Source of the DNA: Ophiosphaerella korrae
Lineage: Eukaryota; Ascomycota; Dothideomycetes; Pleosporales; Phaeosphaeriaceae
DNA length: 64,000 bases
Direction: 5' to 3'
Assembly: GCA_028456385.1 (NCBI GenBank)
Contig: JALNQF010000201.1
Location: forward strand, 1 to 64,000
This document shows positions 12,357-23,501 of this stretch, one piece after another; position 1 is the first letter of the stretch; each line of letters begins with the position of its first letter. The notes beneath the pieces were generated by a model. That model ran no database searches. It saw nothing but the letters and a program-made list of their open reading frames with translations, and had not been told where the DNA came from. A program made the translations under genes and the position numbers.

Positions 12357-13894
12357 ATGTCTACACTCGAGGATCTTGATGACCTGGAGCGCCACGAGAA
12401 GGAGGAAAAGAAGGACAATGACAAGAAAAAAGATGGCGAGAGCGGCAAGAAGGTTGATGGTGATGCGGAAATGAAGGATACAGAGCCAGAAGAGGAGCAG
12501 CTGGACGAGGAGATTCTCAACTCAAGCACACGAGACATCATTTCACGGCGGCGGTTATTGGAAAACGACATGCGCATCATGAAAAGCGAGTTCCAGCGGT
12601 TGTCTCACGAGAAGAATGGCATGAATGATAAGATCAAAGATAACCTCGAGAAAATCGAGAACAACAGGTGTGCCTTGCGTCTCGGCCCCGCGGCATGACA
12701 AGTTGCTGACACCAGACAGACAACTCCCATATCTTGTTGGTAATGTTGTTGAGATACTGGATCTTGATGTTACAGCCGAAGCTGCAGAAGAAGGTGCAAA
12801 CATTGATCTAGACGCAACCCGTGTTGGCAAATCCGCTGTCATCAAAACATCTACGAGGCAAACTATCTTCCTGCCCCTCATCGGGTTAGTAGACCACGAG
12901 AAGCTCAAGCCAGGTGACCTCATCGGTGTGAATAAGGATTCATACCTGGTCTTGGATACTCTGCCCGCCGAGTACGACAGCCGAGTGAAGGCCATGGAGG
13001 TTGACGAAAAACCAACGGAGAAGTACACTGATGTCGGAGGTTTAGATAAGCAGATTGAGGAGCTTGTTGAAGCTGTAGTCTGGCCCATGAAGGAAGCTGA
13101 GCGGTTCAAGAAGATTGGCATCAAAGCGCCGAAAGGTATGTAATTTTATAACATGAGCGAAATGCTTTGCTGACATGTCAAAGGTGCTCTGATGTATGGC
13201 CCTCCCGGTACTGGCAAGACCCTCCTCGCACGAGCCTGTGCGGCCCAGACTGACGCCACCTTTCTGAAACTGGCCGGACCACAGCTAGTTCAGATGTTCA
13301 TTGGCGATGGTGCGAAGCTTGTGCGTGATTGCTTTGCTCTTGCAAAAGAAAAGGCACCCTCGATCATCTTCATTGACGAACTTGATGCGGTCGGCACAAA
13401 GCGTTTTGATTCTGAAAAGTCGGGTGACAGAGAGGTGCAGCGAACCATGTTGGAGCTCCTTAACCAGTTGGATGGTTTCGCCTCCGATGATCGCGTCAAG
13501 GTTCTTGCAGCCACAAATCGAGTCGATGTTCTGGATCCTGCCCTGCTACGATCTGGTCGTCTCGACAGGAAAATCGAGTTTCCTCTACCAAACGAGGAGG
13601 CTCGCGCGCAAATACTTCGCATTCATTCGAGAAAGATGACTGTTGATGAGGGCGTCAATTGGCAGGAGTTAGCACGCAGTACTGATGAGTTCGGTGGTGC
13701 GCAGTTAAAGGCTGTGTGTGTAGAAGCTGGTATGATTGCTCTTCGATCCGGCCAGCAGAAGATTAGTCACGAGCACTACGTCGATGCTATTGCAGAAGTT
13801 CAGGTAAGCTTTAAGGCGATTAATGACATGAATATAAACAATACTAACTACTTCATAGGCCAAGAAGAAGGATACTGTCAACTTTTACGCATAA
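12357..13894 (+). CDS. rpt5: 26S proteasome regulatory subunit Rpt5 (AAA ATPase)
   Basis: Rpt5 is one of six AAA ATPases of the 19S base that unfold substrates and open the 20S gate. Four exons (12357-12667, 12720-13135, 13184-13803, 13859-13894) give 460 residues. The order is an acidic, Lys-rich N-terminus, a coiled coil (about 55-105), the OB domain ([15 protein letters not shown]), then the AAA module: Walker A GPPGTGKT at about 247-254, Walker [12 protein letters not shown], sensor AATNR and arginine finger region [14 protein letters not shown]. The last, 36-nt exon encodes [11 protein letters not shown], ending in the HbYX-type tail FYA that docks into the 20S alpha ring; missing this exon would truncate the functional tail. 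Rpt5 rather than Rpt1-4 or 6 is supported by the C-terminus and by [20 protein letters not shown]. Confidence 0.96.
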
Positions 13895-15104
13895 GGAGCT
13901 TACCAATGGGTTGGGGTTTGCACATTTACCGCACCACTTCACTTGTGTAAGATCAGATAGAGCACCAGCATGGCAATCAAGATTAATGATATGAACTCAT
14001 CCAATTTGTCATCTTGGTCGTCGTATGATTGAAGTTGACAGTTGATATGTCTACTCACTGCCACCTTACAGCCGATACATTCGATGAATATAAAGTCTTC
14101 GTTTCCTGGTCGTTCGATGATTCATAACTCGCTATACCATCTCTTCTCAGTAGCTCCTCCTGACAAAGTATCGTTGATAAAATCAGGGCCGAGGCTGTAC
14201 TCATTGACAGCCCAATAAGAAATGGACCAAAAGCGAAGTAAGAGATCAAAGGGTACGGACGAAACTCACATCCTTTGACTTGACAGCGAACGTTATAACA
14301 AGTTTTTTCTGAGTTCGATGATACTTCCAACGGTTTGTACAGTCCCATGATGAAGCCATATCCTAACCTCAGAATGGAAATAATACTATGTGACTGATTG
14401 AATGTGCCCTCAAAATGTCAAAACAGATACCTGATCCCGTCTGGCCCTTGAAGTGTCATGGGAATATCTGCCGACGTCGCCCGACAGCATTATGTATCTA
14501 TTAACATGAGTACAGCACTGCAGTTCTCGGCCGTCCTGCCGCATGCAAGTCACTTTGACATATCAGATGCCATCGAGCCTGGAACCTAGCACGCCTTCGA
14601 GAACCGCGATTTCATTGGCTGCTGAGACGACAATGAACCTCAACCTCAGGACCTCAACACCACCCATCACACAACCCACGCGCAAGAGACTATCAATGTG
14701 ATAGGCTGACTTACTACTCTGCCCATTAAGGATACTACCAAATCTGGAGAAATTCTCGGTTCTATTGGGCCCTGCATAACCGCCAGTAGCGATTTACCCA
14801 GCTCGTTCAAGGTACCAACATCCCACTTTGCTTCCGCATATGGTGCTCTGCGCCGTTTGGAGATCTGCGAGGCATGTGGCGCACTCTATTGGCTGATAGA
14901 CTTCTTAAGAACTGACAATGAAGCCTTACGCACCTGACAGTCGTTTAGCATCATGTGGGCCAGCGTTGTGACGAAGCGAAATCGGGATGATGCTTCGGAA
15001 CCGCAGTCTAGAGGGGTTCATTTAAGCCATGAGGGGCGCTGTTAGACTTCTTTATGATATTTCTGTCTCTTTGCATTCTATTTTGTACTTAACAGCTTGC
15101 AGTC
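13895..15104. other. 1.2 kb intergenic interval
   Basis: No gene can be defended. A minus-strand frame at 14055-14348 (97 codons) has one strongly hydrophobic stretch (YFAFGPFLIGLSMSTASALI), but part of it could be an intron (GTGAGT...ACAG) and I recognise no family. The rest, including the upstream region of the betaine lipid synthase, shows nothing clear. Confidence 0.4.
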
Positions 15105-17990
15105 ATGCAGCAACTTTCCGCTTTCCTGCCTCGTGACCCCTTCTACCAACTTACGGCAGCACTGTGCTTCGTAGGAATCTTGGTCACAACTGTTTTAATC
15201 TTCTCGCTAAGATCAAAGAGCAAAGAAAGGTCTGTAGGCACATTCGAGGCCTATTTGAAGTTCATATATGGGTGTTTTCTGAAACCCCATACTGGCGACG
15301 GCTCTGGCAGTCAGCAGGACGCTCTGGTAAACTCGGAGCATTCTATAAGAGATGAAATAGCTGAGGATTCTTAGGAAAGCTTCTACAGGGCACAGGCAGA
15401 TGTCTACGATGCCACTCGCATTCGTCTTCTCCGTGGCCGCGAAGACATGCTGGGTCTTGTCGCAGCACAGTTGAAGCATCGCGCAGAAGCTAGATTGATC
15501 CCTCAACGTCCTGTTTGGGTCGACGTAAGTGCAAAAATGATTCAGTGGAAGCATTTGCTGATTTCATCAGATTGGTGGGGGAACTGGTCACAAGTAATTG
15601 CTCACAAGCAACATTCAACATGCACATCTGACGAATATTAGTATCGAGCAGATGAATGATTATGTCTCCGTACCTGATTTTTTCCGCGCAGTTTGTAAGC
15701 TTATTCAAATTATAGCTGTGTACACATGCTAACGTTATTAGATGTTGTCGACCTCTCACCCAGCCTCTGCGACATGGCTCGCAAGCGTTTTACACGCTTG
15801 GGTTGGACCAACGTCAAAGTGATCTGTCAAGATGCCCGTGCTTTCCGACTTCACGAACATGAACCGCAAGCCTATCAACGCAAGCAGATAATCTCTCAAG
15901 GCCAGACGGTCCGCGATCTCGATGAAAATGCTGACGCCGGTGGTGCTGAGCTTGTGACTATGAGCTACGCTCTATCGATGATACCAGAGTTTTATTCAGC
16001 TATCGATTCCATCGACAGCCTCCTCAGCTCCAACGGTGTCATCGGTGTTGTTGACTTCTACGTCCAAAATCAAGTTGACTTTATGGGACGAAATTACATG
16101 GGTGGTGCAATCGATCGTCACTGCATGTGGATGTCACGTGTCTTTTGGCGGACTTGGTTGTAAGTTTGAAGTCAATAGAGAGCAGGACATGACCTAATTC
16201 TGAGCAGCGAAATTGACCGTGTCAACCTGGAACCAGCTAGGCGTGATTATTTGGAATATCGTTTTGGTACCATACTTAGTATTAACGCTAGGAACAACTT
16301 CTTTAACACCGGTATCAAGTTACCATACTACGTTTGGGTAGGATGCTCCAAAGATAGTGGCGCCGCGACCCAAAAGCTTGCCGAGATTGATGCTGCGGCA
16401 ACTGAGTCGCCTTATCTGTCTGCGCTCGACCTTCAAACCGGTGCCACTCAAACTGATGTGGAGATACACTCCAAAGCCTATGAGTCCGCCATTGTCAATC
16501 TTCAGTCTAGCCTGCCACTACCTGCAACTTGGTACCAGAACCACCATTGGCGTATTCACTACGACTCTTCACTACCTAAGCATACTCGCTTCAACGACTC
16601 TTACATCTACGCATTTACATGGGAAGACGATGTGGCCGATATGCGTCTTCTAAAGCCTACTCAAAACGATGTAGTCCTCGCTATTGGCTCTGCAGGTGAT
16701 AATATTCTCGCCTTCTGCCTGGAGAACTGTCGCCGTGTACATGCTGTCGATCTTAACCCTTCGCAAAACCATCTCCTCGAGTTGAAGGTCGCTGCTTTCT
16801 CTGCGCTAGGTTACCAAGATGTCTGGAAACTTTTTGGTGAAGGTAAACACGCTGACTTTCACAATATCTTGATCCAGAAGCTCAGCCCACATCTTTCGTC
16901 AGAAGCGTTCCAATTCTGGCTCTCGAACGGCCCATCAGTCTTCTCCTCGCCTTCATCGAAAGGTCTATACTACTCAGGTGGCTCAGGCTACGCTTTATCA
17001 GCCGCTGGTTGGCTCTTTCGTCTCCTCGGCATGTCCGAGGACGTCAAAAAGCTCTGCGCAGCTCAAACCCTCAACGAACAACGCGAAATCTGGCAACGTA
17101 GCATCAAAAACCTCCTCCACTCCAAGATCCTCACCTGGGCAATCCTCGGCAACGAAAAGTGGCTCTGGAAAGCGCTCGGCGTCCCGCCCGCGCAACGTGC
17201 CGTCATCGAAGCCGACTTCGAAAAGCAATCCGACTTCGATGAGAAAAAAACAGTCCAAAGCACCGCTGCAGAAGACTACCTCGCCTTCCACGAAGAGCCC
17301 TCAGATGCAGCCCTCAAATCCGAATCCGGCAACGCCATCTACGAATACGTCCTCAACACCTTCGAGCCCGTCATCAACTCCACCCTCCTTTCCACCTCCA
17401 ACCACTACTACCTCCTCACACTCCTCGGCCACTACACGCCGCAATCCCACCCCACATACCTCAGCCCAAAATCCCACCTCCGCCTCAGCAAGCCCAACGC
17501 CTTTACCGGCTTGCGCATCCACACCGACGAAATCAGCGAGGTCATTTCGCGCATGCGCCCTGGTACGCTTACCATTGTCGTCGTCATGGACAGCATGGAC
17601 TGGTTCCCGCCACAGGGAACCCAGGCCCTCAAACAAATCCGCGCACTCAATCGCGCGCTCAAGTGTCGCGGTCGCGTCATGCTGCGCAGCGCGGGCCTCG
17701 AGCCCTGGTATCTCAGGGTGTTTGCTAAGTGCGGCTTCTCGTGTAAGCGCGTGGCTGCGAGGGTGCATGGGAGTTGTATCGATCGGTATGTTGTTTCCCC
17801 CCCCCCCTCCCCCCTGTTTTCTTGTTTACTGCTGTGCAATTTGCTGATTGGGTCGTGCAGTGTGAATATGTATGCTTCGACGTGGATTTGCACGAAGGAG
17901 GAGGGGATTGAGGAGGAGGAGGAGGAGGTGTCGAGGAAGACGTCGTTGGCGGAACTTCAGCTTGGGGGTCCGGCTATGCGTATTGAGTAG
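15105..17990 (+). CDS. bta1: Betaine lipid (DGTS) synthase, BtaB-BtaA fusion
   Basis: Fungal Bta1 makes the phosphorus-free membrane lipid DGTS from diacylglycerol and S-adenosylmethionine; a BtaA-like domain transfers the aminocarboxypropyl group and a BtaB-like domain N-methylates it. Seven exons (15105-15326, 15375-15524, 15571-15593, 15642-15694, 15742-16159, 16208-17785, 17861-17990) give 857 residues. A transmembrane segment lies at about 15-35 (LTAALCFVGILVTTVLIFSL). The N-terminal methyltransferase has the glycine motif DIGGGTGHN, split over exons 2-4, and VVDLSPSLCDMARKR. The C-terminal DUF3419/BtaA part contains SDSYIYAFTWEDDVADMRLL-like sequence and AIGSAGDNILAFCLEN. The apparent in-frame stop at 15372-15374 is the end of intron 1. 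Intron 6 contains a C11-T-C6 tract. The gene is expected to be induced by phosphate limitation in fungi; no motif was verified here. Confidence 0.93.
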
Positions 17991-18480
17991 AGAGGTTTTG
18001 CGTGTGGGCATTTGTGCTGGCGGCATTTGTGTTTCTTGCGGGGCGTGGTGGCATTGAGGGGGGGTTAGAAGATTTTTGATTTGCGAAGATGATACCTAGA
18101 TCTATGTTAGTCGGTAGTTGAGTTCACATTGTTCACTTCACGCCTGTGGTTTGAGATATTCGATTAGTCAGTAATTGGGTGGGTGACACCACGGGGTATT
18201 GTCTGTGTGCGAAAGAAGAATGAATTCTTGCCGGCTAGTCTATGCATATTGAGATGCAAATATCTTGGCTTTTGCTACGTGTACACATAATGTAACAACA
18301 GCCCGACCCTATTACTCGCGCCTATTTTGCCCTACGGTATTGCAAGAATGTGGTGCCCAGAATCCTCCAAATCTATCGCCTGATACATGCTCGTGTCGTG
18401 AGGCGGCCTTTATAACTGGCCAAATGTTCGCACGCCGCGTCGCGTGTAACGAAGAAGAAACTGGCGGTTCAAATGAGCGC
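17991..18480. other. Convergent intergenic interval, bta1 / rer1
   Basis: The 490 bp lie between two 3' ends and should hold both 3' untranslated regions. No gene is seen. Confidence 0.5.
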
Positions 18481-19180
18481 TCAGTTTGATGCGCCTGGGT
18501 AACGCGTCTTGCCTACAGTGAAGGGAACATAACGGTACTTGATCATGTGCTGGATTTGTCGTCGCACTGCGAGTGTCAGCATCTCCGAGCGTGGCCAATA
18601 GATTCTGTGGGTAGGCTTACTCGTCAGTCCAAAGAGGATCAACCAGTAGACAACCAAGACGGGCCAGAATACAGGCAGGTTGAAGATCTCAAACCAGCTG
18701 CAGCAGAAGCCGATGGCAATGGCCCTGGTGGCGGAGAACCAGAACTTGAACTCTGGGAGCCGGCGTACAAAGGGCCGGAACTCCTGGTCCTCTTTGGTGG
18801 GGAGGCCACTGGCATTGCCGTCCTCCATGCCTTCATCTTGCTCGAGGGCGGGGTCAAACTTAGGCGAGAGGAAGGCGAGGAAGAGGTTCAGTAGATAGAT
18901 GCCAAGCGAGTATGCAACGATGTACCATCCTTGGGCGAAGAATATGCGCAGGCCAAAGACGAAGAAGAGGAAGGCTGTGGCGGCCCATCGATAAGGGCCG
19001 TATGGCGTTGACTTGTCGAGGTAGGATTGGAACATCTGGGGCGCATTAGCCATGTGTTCCTTTCTCGATCCAACGCGCTGTCGATATACGCCGTAACTAG
19101 AGATGGCAACGTACCCGACCAAACTTTGAGGTTTGCGCCGTGACGGAGGCGAAAGGGGTATCAGGCTCGGGGGAGTCCAT
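18481..19180 (-). CDS. rer1: Rer1, ER membrane-protein retrieval receptor
   Basis: Rer1 cycles between Golgi and ER and returns ER membrane proteins and unassembled subunits by COPI. Three exons (19115-19180, 18621-19035, 18481-18566) give 188 residues. The spliced N-terminus reads TSKFGRMFQSYLDKSTPYGP and the second junction gives FGLTMRRQIQHMIKYRYVPF, both family signatures. Four hydrophobic segments form the expected W-shaped topology (FLFFVFGLRIFFAQGWYIVA, then LGIYLLNLFLAFLSPKFDP, then IAIGFCCSWFEIFNLPVFWP, then VYWLILFGLT). The second intron is 54 bp, a multiple of three without a stop, so an unspliced reading frame would carry 18 spurious residues. ATG 19180 gives the short acidic N-terminus typical of fungi. 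Confidence 0.95.
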
Positions 19181-19581
19181 GGCTGGTTCTGCTTGTATAT
19201 GAGGCTCTTTGCACCTGGGTTGGATGGGGCGGCCTATGGGCGGGGGCCGGCGCGGTGGTGATGGGACGGACGGCAAGGGGGTGTTGGGGTGGTTGATGTT
19301 GAGGAGTCGTGTCAAAAAGTTGAGCTCCGGCTGCTGCGTGTCGCAAGGCTGCGCCAAACGCCTGGAAGCCGCCGCTAAAACAAAAGCACGCTAGTAGTTA
19401 CCCGCGCGGACTGGTGGGCTGGAGCTTTGGCATACGGGACAGCCCTGGCGGAGGAAAGGCACAGCCGAGGTTCGCCGATGCTACCCATTGATTGTATTTC
19501 ATCTGGGAACTCTCTCAGATGTAGCCAGTCTACTGTGCTTCCCATTGGCCTTGTACGAGATTCCCGTTGATTCAGTCCAGG

Positions 19582-20498
19582 ATGCAAGCCTTCAGGCCGA
19601 CAGCACGGATTGCTTCCCAATTCAGGCCAACAGGCCTCCCCAGGTTTGTGCGGGGATATGCTTCAGCAAAGCAGTACGAGCATGTGCTAGTATCAACTCC
19701 CAAGCCGGGTGTTGGATTCAGCAAGTACCACACAGCCCCGTTTTACGACGGTACTGACGAGACGTAGTCCAGCTCAACCGCCCAAAAGCCCTCAACGCTC
19801 TCTGCACACCACTCGTCCTCGAGGTCAACCAGGCCCTTCGCGACTTCCAGGCCGACAAGACAGTCGGCGCCATCGTCTTGACTGGTTCCGAGAAAGCCTT
19901 TGCTGCCGGAGCAGACATCAAGGAGATGAAGGACCTTGCCTTCAGCGACGCGTACGGCAATGACTTCATCGAGGCTTGGTCAGACTTGGTCACCTTCTTG
20001 AAGAAGCCTTTGATCACAGCTGTGAATGGCTACGCACTGGGCGGAGGGTGTGAACTTGCCATGATGGGAGATATATTGTACGCTGGACCCAGGGCTGTAT
20101 TTGGTCAGCCGGAGATCAAGCTGGGTGTAATCCCAGGCGCAGGAGGCTCGCAGCGGCTCACAAAAGCCATCGGCAAATCACGAGCTATGGAGACTATCCT
20201 CACTGGCGACAACATCTCTGCAAAGCAAGCAGGCGAGTGGGGACTAGCCGCAAAGGTGTTTGAGACCCCAGAAGAATGCGTGAACGGAGCATTAGCAACA
20301 GCTGAGAAGATTGCCTCATACAGCCAAATCGCAGTCAAGGCATGCAAGGAGGTTGTCAACAAGAGTCAGGATCTGGGCATTCGGGAAGGCGTCGAATATG
20401 AGCGAAGAGTATTCCATGGCTTATTTGGAAGCCAGGACCAGAAAATTGGAATGGCTGCTTTTGCCGCCAAACAGAAGCCTGAGTGGAAGAACGAGTAG
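19582..20498 (+). CDS. Mitochondrial enoyl-CoA hydratase (crotonase family)
   Basis: The enzyme hydrates 2-trans-enoyl-CoA in fatty-acid and branched-chain amino-acid breakdown. Two exons (19582-19720, 19768-20498) give 289 residues. The N-terminus is rich in Arg, Ala and Ser without acids for about 30 residues, as in a mitochondrial presequence (RFVRGYASAKQYEHV marks its end). Crotonase signatures are FAAGADIKEM (oxyanion-hole loop), NGYALGGGCELAMMGDI, FGQPEIKLGVIPGAGGSQRL, with the two catalytic Glu in GGGCELA and QPEIKLG, and the C-terminal QDQKIGMAAFAAKQKPEW. The intron begins GCAAGT, a GC-AG intron: only this junction joins GVGF to IQLNRPKALNAL. The gene is divergent from rer1, with about 400 bp between starts. 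Confidence 0.94.
19721..19767 (+). other. GC-AG intron (47 bp) of the enoyl-CoA hydratase gene
   Basis: The donor is GCAAGT and the acceptor GTAG. The flanking exons meet at Ile (A plus TC) in GVGFIQLNRP, a block conserved across crotonases. No GT donor in the neighbourhood restores this sequence. Confidence 0.85.
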
Positions 20499-20866
20499 CA
20501 AAAGTGAGCAATATCACGATTTATGTGTAACGTTGCAATTAGGTATCCATAAAATTTCAAACCCAATCTACATTTGCGACTGATAATCGGAGAATTCATA
20601 AGATTGTGTCCGGTTTATTTTGTCTCAAGATTATTCAGAGCGAATATGACTTCATCGTCAATCCGGCCTAGACCCAATGAAGAATGGCGTGTCTCGGCTT
20701 ATCAACCGAGGCGCACATCCAGGCACACCATCTGATAAGATGACGATGACATGTTTATAGCACGTGGTTGACATCCCTGTGGACCATAGTATATACCGCA
20801 TGGCAATGTGACACTTAGCTCAGCAAGCAGTTCTAGTTTCTCTCACCAAAATCAGCTTATTTAATC
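20499..20866. other. Intergenic interval and ferric reductase promoter
   Basis: The interval contains the 3' flank of the hydratase gene and the upstream region of the ferric reductase, including two TGATAA cores (20693-20698 on the minus strand and 20733-20738 on the plus strand). No other gene is seen. Confidence 0.5.
20730..20738 (+). promoter_or_regulatory. ATCTGATAA, iron-type GATA-factor site
   Basis: The nonamer matches ATCWGATAA, the consensus reported for the iron-regulatory GATA repressor (SreA/SRE type) in Aspergillus. It lies 129 bp upstream of the ferric reductase ATG, the kind of gene this repressor controls. A second GATA core lies 35 bp further upstream in opposite orientation. 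Confidence 0.5.
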
Positions 20867-22828
20867 ATGGATGACGCTCCTTGGCTACGCGACCTTCTGC
20901 GCTTTGCCTTGAGTGCTACTGCGTCCAGCCAAGTACCATGGCACCACAACAATACCTTGCGAACAACCACCCAAGGAGGCGACCTACTCGACCCGGATGA
21001 CCCCGGAAAGGATCCCAGATTTCGGAAACTGGTTGAAGCCATTCTATGGGGCCGGAGGCTCTTGAAAACCTACAATATAGTCCTCGTGTTCATTCTACTC
21101 ATGTTCTCTGTATGGCACGGGATTGATACAATTCTCCTGAACAGAAAAAGGCGTCAGATGCGAAGCCTCAACGCTTTCGCGGCAGGAGATGACGATAATC
21201 TGAGTGCGGACGATACAGAAGCTTCGAGTAGTTCAAGCAGTACGATTCAAGGTAATACCACGCCGCCAAACGCTCCTGGACAAAAGGTGGCTAAGGTCAA
21301 TGAGACAAGCCCACTACTTTCGACATCAAGACCACACCACAAGGCCTCATGGATCTGGAAACCATATTGCGTTCTGAAGTCGGTGCTACAATATCAACCT
21401 CCACCCATACCTGTTGTCAACAAGACTCTCCCCGCCAACGCCGTCTCGCTCTTCGTTCTCGCATGGCTGGGCCTAGTTGTCTTCTACAACTTTTACAACA
21501 TGCCTTTATCTTTCATGTACCTTTTTGTCTTTGCCGACCGGTGCGGCATCATCTTTATTTCCAACCTGCCATTACTATATCTCCTGGCGGCAAAAAATCA
21601 ACCCATAAAGCTCCTGACCGGGCATTCTTATGAGAGTCTAAACATTTTCCACCGTAGGGTAGGCGAGGTGATGTGTTTTGAGGCACTGCTTCATTTCACT
21701 GGCATGTGCGCTGTATGGTACGGCATGCTTCGACACCTCGGCTTCACGTTGGCCAGGTTCGTTTTAAACCGCGTCGTACTCGTAGGATTAGCAGCATTCA
21801 TTTCATACCAAGTTATCTACTTTACATCACTCGGGAGCTTCCGGAAATGCTGGTACGAGATCTTTCTCGCCACACATATCGTTTTCCAAGTCGCAGGATT
21901 GGTGTTTCTATGGTTTCATCATTATACTTCGCGGCCGTACGTTGGTATCTCGCTCACTATTTTTCTCGTAGATCGTCTTGTATACCGAATATGGACCAAA
22001 TCCAGTACGCATACAGCGACTCTAACTATCCTTGAAGACGACAAAACAGTTCTTCTATCTTCGAACTGGGAAGTGTCTTCCACCTCCCAAAGCCACACCT
22101 CCGAGCAACCGCTCATACCCTCCTTATTCACCAAACTCAAGGACACCCTAAAACCCAAAAACATGACCCAAGGCTGGGAACCAACCCAACACATCTTCAT
22201 CACCGTCCCCGCCCTATCCCGCAGCCACAAATTCCAATCCCACCCATTCACAATCTTCTCCGCCGCCCCTCTCCCAACAACGCACACCCCAACCCACCAC
22301 GCATGGTTCACCCTCCTCATCCGCCCCCAATCCCCCGGCGCCTTCACACACTCCCTCCTCACCCACGCACGCCTCCATACCACAACCCAAATCCGCCTCG
22401 ACGGCCCCTACGGCTCCCTCCACGCCCTCCACTCCCTCGAAGCCTCCCACACCGCCATTCTCGTCGCCGGCGGCTCCGGCATCACCCTCGCATACCCCCT
22501 CCTTTACGCCCTCGCTCACCCAACCGCCCCACCCCGCTCCCTCAAATTGCTCTGGATCACGCACGCCCCGCTGCACAGGCTGTGGCTTCCCGCGGGTAAG
22601 CTGGCGGAGCTGGAGGACTGGGGCGTCGACGTGTTTTGTGCGCCGCCGACGGGGCTGGCGGGGCGCCCGGATGTTGGGCGTGTGCTGCGGGCGTGGATGG
22701 GTGGTGGGAGGGTGGGGGTTGTGGTTAGTGGGCCGGACGGGTTGGTGCGGGATGTTAGGAATGTTTGTGCGCGAGAGGTGGGGAGGGAGAGGGATGTGTG
22801 GGTTGGGGTGGAGAAGTTTGGGTGGTAG
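20867..22828 (+). CDS. Ferric reductase-like flavocytochrome (FRE family)
   Basis: This plasma-membrane oxidoreductase passes electrons from NADPH via FAD and two haems to extracellular Fe(III) or Cu(II). It is a single exon of 653 residues. An N-terminal segment is followed by a first membrane helix (YNIVLVFILLMFSVWHGI), a low-complexity Ser-rich loop, then the haem-binding ferric-reductase helices, with candidate haem His in NIFHRRVGEVM, LLHFTGM, FLATHIVFQ and FLWFHHY. The cytosolic part has the FAD motif HPFTIFSAA, IRLDGPYGS and the NADPH-binding VLVAGGSGIT-like AILVAGGSGITLAYPLL, and ends in the short aromatic tail VEKFGW. NADPH oxidase (Nox) is less likely because of the Ser-rich insertion and lack of Nox-specific blocks. 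An iron-type GATA site lies upstream. Confidence 0.9.
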   Translation: MDDAPWLRDLLRFALSATASSQVPWHHNNTLRTTTQGGDLLDPDDPGKDPRFRKLVEAILWGRRLLKTYNIVLVFILLMFSVWHGIDTILLNRKRRQMRSLNAFAAGDDDNLSADDTEASSSSSSTIQGNTTPPNAPGQKVAKVNETSPLLSTSRPHHKASWIWKPYCVLKSVLQYQPPPIPVVNKTLPANAVSLFVLAWLGLVVFYNFYNMPLSFMYLFVFADRCGIIFISNLPLLYLLAAKNQPIKLLTGHSYESLNIFHRRVGEVMCFEALLHFTGMCAVWYGMLRHLGFTLARFVLNRVVLVGLAAFISYQVIYFTSLGSFRKCWYEIFLATHIVFQVAGLVFLWFHHYTSRPYVGISLTIFLVDRLVYRIWTKSSTHTATLTILEDDKTVLLSSNWEVSSTSQSHTSEQPLIPSLFTKLKDTLKPKNMTQGWEPTQHIFITVPALSRSHKFQSHPFTIFSAAPLPTTHTPTHHAWFTLLIRPQSPGAFTHSLLTHARLHTTTQIRLDGPYGSLHALHSLEASHTAILVAGGSGITLAYPLLYALAHPTAPPRSLKLLWITHAPLHRLWLPAGKLAELEDWGVDVFCAPPTGLAGRPDVGRVLRAWMGGGRVGVVVSGPDGLVRDVRNVCAREVGRERDVWVGVEKFGW

Positions 22829-23153
22829 CGGTTGGTGGATTGGGGGGGGGGGGTGGTATTTGTGTAAATCCAAAAATTTTGAGGTTGCGGGCGTTTATAT
22901 GTGTAGATTTGTACTGTTAGCATCTAGAATCGCATTATTTAGGGTTCAACGGTGGGATAACGTTCGGTTCGTTGGGAATGTCCTTGGTGAAGGGTTGCAG
23001 TGCTGCATTGCGATCACGGGGAAAGTACAGTTTCTTGATATTTGATTGCACTAAGTAGAAGAAAGTAGAGAGATTGATTTGCTTTGCTGTTGCGTCTTTA
23101 GGGCTATGGTACCCCATCTCGATTTCCCCTTGGGGTGAACTCCCTGATTATCT
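22829..23153. other. Intergenic, ferric reductase 3' flank
   Basis: A G12 run lies at 22842-22853, just after the stop codon. No gene is seen. Confidence 0.5.
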
Positions 23154-23501
23154 TCAACACCTTGGCATCTTCCTATTAATAAACTGGATCCAGAAAAATG
23201 AGATGACCAGGACTGGTCTCTCGTAACCGTGATGACATCGATTTTGCCGTGTCTCTGAGGAGAGCATGGCGTTTCGTTCACTCCACATCTCTAAGCGCTT
23301 CTGTGTAGCTTCGAGCTTTTCTTTGAGCTTTTCAATTTCTGTGTTTGCCTTTTTGAGAAGCATTTTTTGTTGATTGGCTTTGTTGAATAGTTCAAGTTTG
23401 AGCTCAGAATTGTCTAGCTTCAAGCTGGTGATCTCTGGATTGGGAGTTTCTACGACCGTTTTTCCTGACCGCCCCTTGTGCTTTTCGTTTGACGTCGACA
23501 T
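23154..23501 (-). CDS. Small coiled-coil protein, unrecognised
   Basis: From ATG 23501 the frame encodes 115 residues; the frame is open to 23582 with an earlier ATG, so the start is uncertain. Residues about 25-85 are a strong heptad pattern (LKLDNSELKLELFNKANQQK, then LLKKANTEIEKLKEKLEA), rich in Lys, Glu and Leu, preceded by a basic Ser-rich N-terminus. I recognise no family. A spliced C-terminus is possible because the last 20 residues look less protein-like. It is the first of three orphan genes in an island with tandem repeats. Confidence 0.45.
   Translation of the reverse strand: MSTSNEKHKGRSGKTVVETPNPEITSLKLDNSELKLELFNKANQQKMLLKKANTEIEKLKEKLEATQKRLEMWSERNAMLSSETRQNRCHHGYERPVLVISFFWIQFINRKMPRC

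Noticed and set aside
14055..14348. Minus-strand frame with one hydrophobic segment
   Set aside because: A single hydrophobic run, a possible intron inside it, and no family; kept only as a note in the intergenic entry.
15372..15374. Apparent in-frame stop in the betaine lipid synthase
   Set aside because: It is the acceptor TAG of a 48-bp intron; splicing joins QQDAL to ESFYRAQADVYD in frame.
17301..17893. Long antisense frames over the betaine lipid synthase 3' half
   Set aside because: They are shadows of GC-rich coding sequence in a gene with strong homology on the plus strand.
22214..22923. Long antisense and alternative frames over the ferric reductase C-terminus
   Set aside because: The Pro/Arg-rich composition reflects GC-biased codons of the real gene.
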